Below, in pieces: positions 8,014 through 16,492 of a stretch of 64,000 bases of DNA; positions within the stretch are counted from its first letter, which is position 1, and every line of letters starts with the position of its first letter. This DNA comes from Arthrobacter sp. ISL-48. Its GTDB lineage: Bacteria; Actinomycetota; Actinomycetes; Actinomycetales; Micrococcaceae. The notes beneath the pieces were generated by a model, which was not told the DNA's origin, searched no databases, and saw nothing but the letters and a program-made list of their open reading frames with translations. The stretch lies in assembly GCF_018613805.1 (NCBI RefSeq), contig NZ_JAGGPL010000023.1, positions 26,740 through 90,739 on the forward strand, in the 5' to 3' direction. Made by a program: the position numbers and the translations under genes.

Positions 8014-8232
8014 TCAGGCTCTGCGTGTGAGTCCGTACTCTTCTGGCGGTGCCTGCATGGGGATGGTGCGCCAGGTGCCCTCAGCCAGCTGTGCAGTCAG
8101 GTGGTTCCCGACGATCTCTACTTCCCCATGAGGGATAGCAAACGGGTCCAGTCCGTTGGCGTAGATCCAATTCAGTGACTGGCTGTGGAGGGCGTTGCCA
8201 TGGGGGTAGTCACGAAGGTCAATGGAGGGCAT
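8014..8232 (-). CDS. Small hypothetical protein between the two surface-protein genes
   Basis: This is a 72-residue protein that I do not recognise. ATG at 8232 (protein start MPSIDLRDYPHGN) is chosen because AAAAAGG lies 8 bases ahead; the open frame extends further upstream without a better start. The sequence is His-, Asn- and Pro-containing with a WIYANGLDPFAIPHGEVEIV core suggesting beta strands. It has no signal peptide or membrane helix. It lies between the two LAXTG protein genes on the same strand but has no visible ECF promoter of its own. Confidence 0.55.
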   Translation of the reverse strand: MPSIDLRDYPHGNALHSQSLNWIYANGLDPFAIPHGEVEIVGNHLTAQLAEGTWRTIPMQAPPEEYGLTRRA

Positions 8233-8358
8233 GGGGAGAACCTTTTTCGTCGTGGAGCCTGATTTCCCCGTCAGCAACCGTACTGTATTGCCCCGCAGTG
8301 CCCGGCAAGATGACGCATTTGTTGCGGGCCTGCCCAAGTGGGATCTGGGTCAGCCCGG

Positions 8359-8402
8359 AACAGCGCCCGGGTGCGAGTGTTGCTCGCATCCCGGGCGCTG
8401 TT
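8359..8402 (-). terminator. Terminator hairpin of the second surface-protein gene
   Basis: AACAGCGCCCGGG and CCCGGGCGCTGTT pair, extended inward by TGCGAG/CTCGCA with one bulged base, around a TGTTG loop. It begins about 40 bases past the stop codon at 8445. No long U run follows, as is common in actinobacteria. Confidence 0.65.
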
Positions 8403-8444
8403 CTCAGGTTGGCTCCGGTTGCTTAGGAGCGTGGGTGGACAGGG

Positions 8445-11400
8445 CTAGCTCTGGCGGCGGCGGATCTTTGATGCTGCCAGGGTGCCTCCTCCGAGGAGGA
8501 GGATTGCCAGCCCACCGAAGACCAGCGGTACCGGATCCAGCCCCGTGCTAGCGAGGTTGGCCGGTGATGCCGGTACTGCAGTGATGACCGGGGCATGAGC
8601 GGCAACCTTGGCCGTGGAGGGTGCCGAGACCAGTGCAGCGCCGCCGGGGACTCTGCCGGTGGCCGCGGCGGTGTTGGTGATTGTTCCGGAGATCAGGTCG
8701 GCCTGGACCACGGTGTAGGTCGCGGAGCAGGTGATTATTGCTCCGGGGGCGAGGCTGGCGGCCCCGTCCGGGCAGGTGACCTGCGAAAGCTTGCCTGCAC
8801 CGCTGAAGTCCCCTTCAACCACGGCAGCATTTGTGACCGTCACGTTGCCGGTGTTGGTGACCACAAACGAGTACGTGATGGTCTGGCCTGCAACCAGGCT
8901 CTTCAGTGCTCCTGCGTCAGCGGACTTCACGACCGTGATCCCCGGTGCTGCCGGGATGGCGACGGTGGTTTCCGATGGCGGTGAGACCGGCGGCGTCGTT
9001 GTTCCGGGCGGTGTGCCGGTCGCGGTGGCGGTGTTGCTGATGGATCCGGCGTCGACGTCGGCCTGCGTCACGGTGTAGGTCGCGGTGCAGGTTACGGTTG
9101 CTCCCGGCGCCAGTGAAGCCGCCCCGGCGTCGCAGGTGACGTCGGAGAGGTCGCCGGTACCGGTGAAGTTGCCTTCGTTGACAGTGATGTCCTTAAGGGT
9201 GACGTTGCCGGTGTTGGTCATCAGGAACGAATACGTTACTGACTGCCCCGCCGCCGTGATCGTTTCCGAGGATGCGGACTTCACGACCGTGATCCCCGGT
9301 GCTGCCGGGATGGTGACGGTGGTTTCCGACGGCGGTGAGACCGGCGGCGTCGTTGTTCCAGGCGGGGTGCCGGTCGCGGTGGCGGTGTTGGTGATGGCTC
9401 CCGCGTCGACATCCGCCTGGGTGGCAGTGTAGGTCGCGGTGCAGGTCACGGTTGCTGCCGGCGCCAGTGAAGCTGCTCCGGCGTCGCAGGTGACGTCGGA
9501 GAGGTCGCCGGTACCGGTGAAGTTGCCTTCGTTGACCGTGATGTCCTTAAGAGTGACGTTGCCGGTGTTGGTGACCAGGAACGAGTACGTCACGGGCTGG
9601 CCTGCCGCCGTGATCGTCTCCGGGGAAGCGGACTTCACGACAGTGAGGGCCGGTGCAGGCGGTGCCGGCACGATGACCTCCGACGGCGGTGAGACCGGCG
9701 GAGTCGTGATGCCTGGCGGCGGAGTACCGGTGCCTGTGGCTGTGTTGGAAATCGAACCAGCGTCCACGTCAGCCTGGGTGACCGTGTAGGTCGCGGTGCA
9801 GGTCACTGCTGCCGCAGGCGCCACGGGACCGGTGGGGCAGACTGCTACCGGCGCGGTGCCGGTGCCTGTGAAGCCGGTTTCGTTGATACGGATATCAGTG
9901 AGCGGCACATCACCGGTGTTGGTGAACTCGAACGAGTAGGTGATGACCTGCCCCAGCTGGAGGCTGTTCATGGCTGCCTGGTCCGCCGTCTTGACCAACC
10001 CCACACTCACTTTCACCGGTGCGTTCGTGACGTTACAGGTGAACGCGGCGGCGGAGGGGACTGTGAAGGTCCAGGGTCCGCTGCCCGCCGTCGGAACCGT
10101 GGCTCCGGTGGCCGTGTTCGTGCACGCGACGGAAGCGTTGTAGGCGTTGATCCCGCTGGCGGAGCCTGCGGCCATGGCATCGGTGATTGTGTAGGTGCTT
10201 CCCTGGGAAACCGGCTGGTTGAGGGTGCTGACCGTTGTTGCAGTACCGGTAGTTGTGGCGGAGGTGAGGACTGCCCCTGCGGGAGCCTGGAGACCGACGG
10301 TGAACTGGTCCGCTGGTACTGCGCGTCCGCTGACCGTCTTGGTGACTGTGAGGGTCGGGATGGGTGCTGAGGCACAACGTGCGCCGTCGTTGCCGCCGGA
10401 AGCAGGGCCTGCCGAAAGCGGCACCATCTGAGCAGTGTTGACATCGATGCGGGAGATGTTGCCAGTCGTGTTGTCGGATGCGTAGAGGTAGCCGGTAGCG
10501 TCGACGTAGACGGCACCGACAACAAGCCCGGTGACCGGCGTCCCCGCCGGAGATGTCAGGACAGGCCCGACGGTCTGCGTCCCGGTTACCGGATCAAAGC
10601 TGACCAAGACGTTGTTCGCGCCGTTGACTCCGACGCTATAGAACGCCCCGTTGGTGAAGCCCCAGTCAAAACCCATATTCGTCCCGGGCAGGGTTCCGGA
10701 GCTGAGCACCGTGTTGAAGGTAGGCGATCCTGGGACGAGATCGATCGCATAGTATGCGGTCCCGTTCGTGACCCAGTAGCGCCCTGCGTTGTCGATATCA
10801 CCGATAACGAACGCTCCTCCAGGTGAGCCGGCAGGAACGCCAAGATCTGCCACGGATCCGTTGGCACCGATGCGCAGAAGGGCTCCGTTGCCGCTGGCGA
10901 TTCCGTAGAAGTAGTTGTCCAGGACGTTGTAGCCGACGGCGTTCACGGCTTCTGACATGGTGAAAGCGGTTGAGAAGGCACCCGAAACCAGGTCGACTTT
11001 CTGGACCAGGTGAGGATCAGCAAGACCCGCGGGGCTCTGGAACAGGTAGCCCGAAGCGTCACACGCCCACGGCTGCTCAACAAAGTTAACCGTGGAGGTG
11101 CCGGGAGGATTGATGCCCGTTCCAGTGACGTTTGACGGGCCGTTCGTGAAGGAGCCCGCTGCCTTCGAGGTGACGTTCACCGTCACGGTGCAGGAGGCCA
11201 GGCCGGTGCTCAGGTTCCCTGTCACACCGACCGAAGTTCCGCCCGCGGCCGCGGTGACGACGCCTGCGGGGCAGTTGGTGGTGGCAGGGCCGGCGACGGT
11301 CAGTCCGGTTGGAAGGGCGTCAGTGAAGGACCAGCCGTTCTTGGCGCCGAGTTCGCTGGTGTTGGTGACCGTGAGGGTCAGCGTCGAGGTGCTCCCGACG

Positions 11401-12371
11401 GGGACGGATGCCGGGCTGAAGGACTTGTCCAGCTGTGGGGTCACATCGAGGATCTTGAAGTTATCGAAAGCCTGATCATTGCCGCTGCCGTTGGGCTGCT
11501 GGTTGGTAACCCGGAAGCCGACCGTCGGGTTGGTGACCAAGGCTGCCTGGTTTCCGGTGAAAGTACCAACGCTGACGACGTTACCGTCGACGGTGTACGT
11601 CTGGCGGTTGGGGTCTGCGCAGATGTTGTAGTCCGTGGCGTTCAATGCGATAGGCGTGGTGCCGTTTATCACATAGAACCGGTCAAGCGCCTGGACACCA
11701 ATGTTGCACAGGTTTCCGACGTCAAGAGAGAAGGTGACGAATCGACCGGTACCCCCGACGTTGATGCCGGAGCCCTCCATCATCACCCCGGTGTAGTCGT
11801 TGAAGCCGCCAGCCGTCTGCTCTGCCACTGCGAGGTTTGTGTTGGGATCAGCCATGCCTGCGTGCTGCCCGATTGCGGCCGGTACTGTCCTGGCCGTGGG
11901 CCACCAGCTGGCCGCACAGAACTGCGCAGCGCCAAGAGCCGCATCGGTAGCCTGATGACCGAAGATCACTCCGTTGCACCGCGACGCGTTCTGATAGACG
12001 GAGTCCATCGTGTACGTGGCGCCGGTGGTGCTCGTGTAGGCGGCGATATTGGTCGCTCCCGTCAGGGGCGCGTTCTGAAAATCCTCCTGGTAGATGAGCG
12101 AGGGAGCACCCGGAGTGCCGGGAGTGCCCGGCGCGGCCTGCGCTGATCCGGACGGTGTGAGTCCGATGAGGCCGGATGCGACCGTTGTGGCAATCAGGGC
12201 GAGTGCGAGAAGGCCCGCCAGTGCCCTGATACCGGCGGAGAAGTTCTGGATCTGGCTGCGCAGGCTTTTCTGCCCTGAATGGCGGTGGGAGGGGCCCGGC
12301 CTGCCGGCTATGGCCCTTATATGGGAGGGGTGCCGTTGCCCGCTCCCCTTGGATTGCGAATGAGACCTCAT
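8445..12371 (-). CDS. Large LASTG-anchored surface protein with four tandem Ig-like repeats
   Basis: The protein is about 1308 residues. ATG at 12371 is chosen because GGAAGGA lies 5 bases ahead and a long basic signal peptide with a hydrophobic core (LAGLLALALIATTVASGLIG) follows; the open frame continues 67 codons upstream without a ribosome binding site. An N-terminal secreted region with several Cys is followed by a DUF11-like domain and a beta-propeller-like segment (VLDNYFYGIASGNGALLRIG). A prealbumin-like domain starts at TVTKTVSG. Four repeats of about 118 residues follow, each with TGNVTLKDITVNE-like and TCTATYTVTQADVDAG motifs. The C-terminus is a sortase signal: LASTG at 1273-1277, a hydrophobic helix, then KIRRR. 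It is controlled by the ECF promoter at 12442-12468. Likely a cell-wall surface protein. Confidence 0.88.
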   Translation of the reverse strand: MRSHSQSKGSGQRHPSHIRAIAGRPGPSHRHSGQKSLRSQIQNFSAGIRALAGLLALALIATTVASGLIGLTPSGSAQAAPGTPGTPGAPSLIYQEDFQNAPLTGATNIAAYTSTTGATYTMDSVYQNASRCNGVIFGHQATDAALGAAQFCAASWWPTARTVPAAIGQHAGMADPNTNLAVAEQTAGGFNDYTGVMMEGSGINVGGTGRFVTFSLDVGNLCNIGVQALDRFYVINGTTPIALNATDYNICADPNRQTYTVDGNVVSVGTFTGNQAALVTNPTVGFRVTNQQPNGSGNDQAFDNFKILDVTPQLDKSFSPASVPVGSTSTLTLTVTNTSELGAKNGWSFTDALPTGLTVAGPATTNCPAGVVTAAAGGTSVGVTGNLSTGLASCTVTVNVTSKAAGSFTNGPSNVTGTGINPPGTSTVNFVEQPWACDASGYLFQSPAGLADPHLVQKVDLVSGAFSTAFTMSEAVNAVGYNVLDNYFYGIASGNGALLRIGANGSVADLGVPAGSPGGAFVIGDIDNAGRYWVTNGTAYYAIDLVPGSPTFNTVLSSGTLPGTNMGFDWGFTNGAFYSVGVNGANNVLVSFDPVTGTQTVGPVLTSPAGTPVTGLVVGAVYVDATGYLYASDNTTGNISRIDVNTAQMVPLSAGPASGGNDGARCASAPIPTLTVTKTVSGRAVPADQFTVGLQAPAGAVLTSATTTGTATTVSTLNQPVSQGSTYTITDAMAAGSASGINAYNASVACTNTATGATVPTAGSGPWTFTVPSAAAFTCNVTNAPVKVSVGLVKTADQAAMNSLQLGQVITYSFEFTNTGDVPLTDIRINETGFTGTGTAPVAVCPTGPVAPAAAVTCTATYTVTQADVDAGSISNTATGTGTPPPGITTPPVSPPSEVIVPAPPAPALTVVKSASPETITAAGQPVTYSFLVTNTGNVTLKDITVNEGNFTGTGDLSDVTCDAGAASLAPAATVTCTATYTATQADVDAGAITNTATATGTPPGTTTPPVSPPSETTVTIPAAPGITVVKSASSETITAAGQSVTYSFLMTNTGNVTLKDITVNEGNFTGTGDLSDVTCDAGAASLAPGATVTCTATYTVTQADVDAGSISNTATATGTPPGTTTPPVSPPSETTVAIPAAPGITVVKSADAGALKSLVAGQTITYSFVVTNTGNVTVTNAAVVEGDFSGAGKLSQVTCPDGAASLAPGAIITCSATYTVVQADLISGTITNTAAATGRVPGGAALVSAPSTAKVAAHAPVITAVPASPANLASTGLDPVPLVFGGLAILLLGGGTLAASKIRRRQS
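8731..9789 (-). repeat. Tandem 354-bp coding repeats
   Basis: Three consecutive units of 354 bp (boundaries near 9085 and 9439) encode successive Ig-like domains of the surface protein. The two central units are nearly identical at DNA level, including synonymous positions, which points to recent duplication or gene conversion. The unit encoded near 9790-10010 is more divergent. Confidence 0.75.
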
Positions 12372-12753
12372 GAAAATCCTTCCAGCAGCTCCGGAGCGCA
12401 ACCCGCAAGCACCGCCCCCAAAAAATGCAATTACCTCGATATAACCTCGGGAGATCCGAATCGTGACGTAGCACAATTTTCTGGCAGGACCCTTCAGGTA
12501 AACCCTCCGTTCGCTGGGGCGGCTTGGGCACGGATTGACGAAAGTCCGGGCTCGACGTTCGCGGCGTTGCATTGCTTACTTGGTGTTTGACAGCGCGCAT
12601 GTCACAATCTCATCGAGGACGCCTACCGTCGGCCTCGATCCGACTGGGGGAGATTTATGGGCGCTGGGGATGTATCGATCTCTGCGAATGCTGACGCCGC
12701 GGATTTCTCGTGTGAATTCTGTCCCTCCGTCGTGAAGGCGCGCCCGGCGTTGA
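12372..12753. other. Intergenic region between the second surface-protein gene and the third sigma factor
   Basis: This 382-base divergent region carries the ECF promoter at 12442-12468 for the leftward gene. No CGTCACGA-N15-GTTA site faces the rightward sigma gene. A TTGACA at 12587-12592 is the only promoter-like block seen there, without a convincing -10 element. Confidence 0.5.
12442..12468 (-). promoter_or_regulatory. ECF-type promoter of the second surface-protein gene
   Basis: Minus strand: ACGTCACGATTC beginning at 12469, with CGTCACGA at 12468-12461, 15 bases, then GTTA at 12445-12442. The predicted start near 12435 gives a leader of about 65 bases to the ATG at 12371. Confidence 0.7.
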
Positions 12754-13515
12754 GTGGCCCGGACCCCGATTGCCCGCGACATGAACACTGAACGCCTCCC
12801 CGACACGATTGCCCGGCATGGGGGCCAGACTCCGCGGCCAAGGCGCACCGGGCCCAGTCCAGGGCATGAGGTTCCCCCACCCACCGAGGCCGAACTGCTT
12901 GCCGGGGTGAGGTCAGGGGACCCGGAAGCGATGGCCGTGTTGTATGAGCGACACCGGGACGAGGCCTTGCGGTTCGCGGCGTCCTTGACCTCCCGTCGCC
13001 AGGATGCTGAAGATGTACTTCACGAGGCGTTCGCGAAGACTGTTAGCGCTATCAGAAGGGGATACGGCCCGTCTGGGAACTTCGGGGCGTACCTGAGCAC
13101 CTGCGTGAGGTCGGTGGCCGCCTCCGTGTGGACGAAGCAGATGCGGGAGAGGCCTGCCCTGGTGGAGGAGCTGGAACCTGACCCGGTTGATGACCCAGGT
13201 CTCGAACGGGTTTTGTCCGTGCTTGAGCGGGAGGACGTGGTCGAAGCGATGCGGGCGCTGCCTGCGAGGTGGCAGACCGTCCTGTGGTACGCCGAGGTAA
13301 TGGGCGAACCGCCCCGGAATATCGCTCGGATGCTGGATATCGAACCAAATGCAGTGTCGGCGTTGCTGATCAGGGCACGCGCCGGGCTGCGTGCCGCCTA
13401 CAACTCCAGGCCGTCCCGAACATCGTTGACGGGGGCGGCAATGACCGCAAGTGAAGCCACAGGGGCAGGCCGCGGGCGAATGCCAGCTAACGAGCTAGAG
13501 GAGCTAACGAGTTAG
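12754..13515 (+). CDS. ECF-type RNA polymerase sigma factor
   Basis: This is a 253-residue protein. GTG at 12754 is the longest start; ATG at 12781 is an alternative, and neither has a strong ribosome binding site. Region 2 begins at TEAELLAGVRSGDPEAMAVL and contains RRQDAEDVLHEAFAKTV; region 4 contains LPARWQTVLWYAEVMGEPPR and NAVSALLIRARAGLRAAY. It is highly similar to the partial sigma factor at 2-592. Its last 35 residues are low-complexity and lack the anti-sigma extension of 983-2404. A decayed IS110 element begins 150 bases downstream, and no fourth copy of the small-protein family follows, so downstream partners may have been lost. It transcribes away from the surface-protein gene at 12371. 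Confidence 0.88.
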   Translation: MARTPIARDMNTERLPDTIARHGGQTPRPRRTGPSPGHEVPPPTEAELLAGVRSGDPEAMAVLYERHRDEALRFAASLTSRRQDAEDVLHEAFAKTVSAIRRGYGPSGNFGAYLSTCVRSVAASVWTKQMRERPALVEELEPDPVDDPGLERVLSVLEREDVVEAMRALPARWQTVLWYAEVMGEPPRNIARMLDIEPNAVSALLIRARAGLRAAYNSRPSRTSLTGAAMTASEATGAGRGRMPANELEELTS

Positions 13516-13664
13516 AGGAACGGCGCTAATCCACCCCCGCGACGTCTCCGAGGAGAATAGGTAGTGACTTGATAGGAACGTGCAGCTTAGCTCTTCAATG
13601 CTCTGTCCGCCCGGCCCGGTCATCCGTGCTCGCCATCTTCAGCCATCGACAGGAATGAGTGAGC

Positions 13665-14731
13665 ATGACTCTCGTAGCGACCCAGCCCACCAGGACAATC
13701 ACGATAGGTGTAGACACCCACTCGTTAGTGCATCACGCGGCCGCAGTCGACCAGGACGGCCGATTGCTCGGAGACCAACGTTTCCCAGCAGACCCGTGCG
13801 GCTATCGACAACTGCTGGACTGGTCGGCCGGCTTCGGCATCATCAACGTGTTCGGCATCGAATGCACCGGCTCTTACGGCGCCGGGCTCACTAGGTACCT
13901 GCTCGCCGCCGGAATCGATGTCGTGGAGGTGAACCACAGCCACATCCAAGTCCGGAACAGAGTGGGTAAGACTGACGCCGTGGATGCAGAGGCAGCTGCC
14001 CGCAAGGTGCTCTCCGGGGAATGCTCCGCTCCAGCAAAAGACACCACCGGAACGGTGGAGGCAATTAGGAACCTACACCTTGTGAGGGATTAAGCAATCA
14101 AAGCCGGCAGCGCGGCCTTTGTCCAGCTGCGGGACATCCTGCTCACAGCCCCAGGCGACCCTAGGGAACGCCTAAATACCAAGACTCTAGAAGGTAAAGC
14201 GACTCAGGCCAGAAGTCTGCGCCCCAACCCGAAGCGGATCCACGAACCATGAGCACGCCGTGAAATAGGCCCTCCGCGAGCTGGGCCGCCGCGTCTACGA
14301 ACTCACCACCCAAATTCATCGACAAACACCTGCTCCGCCTGGTCAGCGCAATCGCGCCCAACACCCTGGCCCTCCCACAAGTAGGCCCAGTCAGCGTCGC
14401 CCAACTACGCATCACAGCCGGCGAAAACTTCGAACGCTTCCGCAACGAAGCCGCTTTCGCCCGACTATGCGGCGTTGCACCAATTCCGGTCTCCTCCGGT
14501 AAATCAAACCGGATGCGGCTTCACCGAGGAGGCAACCGCCAAGCCAATAGAATCATCTACCTCATAGCGATCTGCCGACTGCGCCACGACCCCAGATCGA
14601 AGGCCTATCGTGACTGCAAACGCGCTCAAGGGCATTCATCCGCAGACGCCATTCGCTGTCTCAAACGCTTCATCGCCAGAGAAATTTACTACAGCCTCAA
14701 GAGAGACCTAGCGGCCGGGGGTCCTGTGTGA
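13665..14731 (+). pseudogene. Decayed IS110-family transposase
   Basis: The N-terminal part (ITIGVDTHSLVHHAAAVD, a DEDD-type start) runs from ATG at 13665, with AGGA 10 bases ahead, to a TAA at 14091-14093. Reading on past that stop in the same frame continues the protein (AIKAGSAAFVQLRDILLTAP), so the TAA is a nonsense mutation. Further frame disruptions occur between about 14160 and 14330. The C-terminal transposase domain (QVGPVSVAQLRITAGENF, ARLCGVAPIPVSSGKSNRMR) then runs to 14731. IS110 elements lack terminal inverted repeats and none is seen. The element is inactive by itself and marks an old insertion beside the third sigma factor. Confidence 0.88.
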
Positions 14732-14789
14732 ATTGATCGTTCGTCGACGCCAGACGGCGTCTGTTTTCGGTGATGCTCGTCGGGTGAAC

Positions 14790-15410
14790 TCAAGGGCGGG
14801 CGTCCTGGACGGCTGCGGCGCTGCGGTGGTCGCCTCGGCCATGGAGACCGCCGATCACGCCTTCTATGTCGGCGGCCGGACGGTTTTGGCTGAGTTTGAG
14901 CTTGGCTTCGACGCGGGTGATACGCAGCTCAATTCCTACGATGGCACGCAGTTGGCCTGCGATGAAACGTTCCGGTGCATCGTCCATGGTCCACGGTTCA
15001 GGTGATGATGCTTCATGGAGGTCGGTCAGCCGGCGAACCATGTCACCGACCCACTCTGGGTCGTCGTGAATGATGAGATCGCCATATACGTGGGCGGTGG
15101 AGTAGTTCCAGGTCGGCACGACTCGGCCGTGCTCGGCCTTTGATGCGTACCAGGACGGTGTTATGTAGGCGTCCGGGCCCTGCACAATGACCAACGATTC
15201 ACCCGTCACCGGTTCCAACCACTGCGGATTATTTCGCGCCAGATGGCCCAACAGGGTGCCATGCTCGCCGGCTGAGGGGTCGTAGAGGAAGGGCACCAAG
15301 GTTGCAATCATGCCTTCGGAGGTCATGGTCACCAGGTTGGAAGCGCCTGGATAGGCCAGAAGGTCCCGGAGGGCTTCGGGGCTGGCAGCGAAATGCTCGG
15401 GGACGTACAT
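14790..15410 (-). CDS. PaiB-like FMN-binding protein
   Basis: This is a 206-residue protein of the PaiB family (FMN-binding negative transcriptional regulator; pyridoxamine-oxidase-like split barrel). Typical family blocks are MYVPEHFAASPEALRDLL at the N-terminus, GTLLGHLARNNPQW, VIVQGPDAYITPSWY and VPTWNYSTAHVYG, followed by an RLTDLHEAS region. Family length is about 200-210, so it is complete. ATG at 15410 follows AAGGAGCACC. In Bacillus PaiB represses protease and sporulation genes; the role here is unknown. It is separated by 63 bases from the exporter gene upstream on the same strand and might share its transcript. Confidence 0.85.
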   Translation of the reverse strand: MYVPEHFAASPEALRDLLAYPGASNLVTMTSEGMIATLVPFLYDPSAGEHGTLLGHLARNNPQWLEPVTGESLVIVQGPDAYITPSWYASKAEHGRVVPTWNYSTAHVYGDLIIHDDPEWVGDMVRRLTDLHEASSPEPWTMDDAPERFIAGQLRAIVGIELRITRVEAKLKLSQNRPAADIEGVIGGLHGRGDHRSAAAVQDARP

Positions 15411-15473
15411 GGTGCTCCTTGAGTAGCAGCGGGATGATGCGGTGCTGGAGGACTGCTTTTGTTGTGCCTTGGT

Positions 15474-16409
15474 TCAGGAGCGTGCTTCTGCAGGATTTGC
15501 GCGTGCCACTCCACCGACGTCGTCGTTGTTTTCAGCCCGTAACGGTGGCTGGGATGAGGCGTTGTCTTGGAGGGTGACACCGATGCCTGCTGCTACAACC
15601 AGCGCAACCCCTATGACGGCGCTGAGCCCGGGAGCTTGCCCCAGGACCACGAATCCGATCATTGCCGCGATCGCAGGTTCCAGACTCATCAGCGTCCCGA
15701 AAGTTGCCGCTTTCAGACGGCGCAGGGCGAGCAGTTCCAGGCTGAAGGGGATCACCGGCATCAGCAACGCCAATCCGGCACCCAGAAGCAGAAGCGGCCA
15801 GTCGAGATGGCTGAATACCGCAGGTCCGACAACGAAGGTCGTCGCGATTGCCGCCACGGGCATGGAAACCGCCAACGCCTGCAGACCGTTGACTTCGTCA
15901 CCGGCCCGCTGCGTCAGGAGAATGTAGGCCGCCCAACACGCACCGGCGCTCAGGGCCAGGAGCACCCCGATCGAATCCGTACCGCGGTGCCATGGCTCCG
16001 TCAGTGCTGCCACGCCGCCTGCTGCCACCAACGCCCACCATCGACCGGCTTTGTTTCCACGGATGACGGCAACCGACAGCGGACCCAGGAACTCCAAGGC
16101 GCTTGCCGTGCCCAAAGGTATCCGGACCGCGGCGGCCATGAACAGTAGCGTCATGCCAGCCGTCACCACGCCCAGCACGACGCAGGTCAGCAGGGCTGAA
16201 CGGCTCAACTTGGTACGCCAAGGCCGGGTGAAGGCAACCAAGATCAACGCGGCCCACGCCAGCCGCAGCCAAGCCACTCCCTCAGAACCAAGTCGGTCCG
16301 AGAGTCCCACCGAAGCGGCCAGACCCAGCTGAACGCAGCACATTGCTGCGCCTGCCATCACCGTTCCACTGCCGGCGCCGCTGAAACGTCCCTGGGAGAA
16401 ATTGATCAT
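15474..16409 (-). CDS. EamA/RhtA-type transporter
   Basis: This is a 311-residue membrane protein with about ten hydrophobic segments in two EamA halves, resembling the RhtA threonine/homoserine exporter group. Features include GSEGVAWLRLAWAALILVAF in the first half and LEPAIAAMIGFVVLGQ in the second, with a hydrophilic C-terminal tail. ATG at 16409 has GGAAG just ahead; an in-frame ATG at 16436 would add nine residues. It is divergent from a LysR regulator at 16493, the common arrangement of an amino acid or metabolite exporter and its activator. The substrate cannot be told from sequence. Confidence 0.82.
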   Translation of the reverse strand: MINFSQGRFSGAGSGTVMAGAAMCCVQLGLAASVGLSDRLGSEGVAWLRLAWAALILVAFTRPWRTKLSRSALLTCVVLGVVTAGMTLLFMAAAVRIPLGTASALEFLGPLSVAVIRGNKAGRWWALVAAGGVAALTEPWHRGTDSIGVLLALSAGACWAAYILLTQRAGDEVNGLQALAVSMPVAAIATTFVVGPAVFSHLDWPLLLLGAGLALLMPVIPFSLELLALRRLKAATFGTLMSLEPAIAAMIGFVVLGQAPGLSAVIGVALVVAAGIGVTLQDNASSQPPLRAENNDDVGGVARANPAEARS

Positions 16410-16492
16410 GTCTTCCAGTAGACCTTGGATGACCATTTACGTCCACGTGACAATCATGCACAAACCATCCGCAAATAACGGACAATGGAGTG

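Noticed and set aside
8731..9789. Three similar plus-strand open frames of about 115 codons at 354-base intervals
   Set aside because: They are the antisense shadows of tandem Ig-like repeats in the surface-protein gene; the periodicity is real, but the plus-strand frames are not genes.
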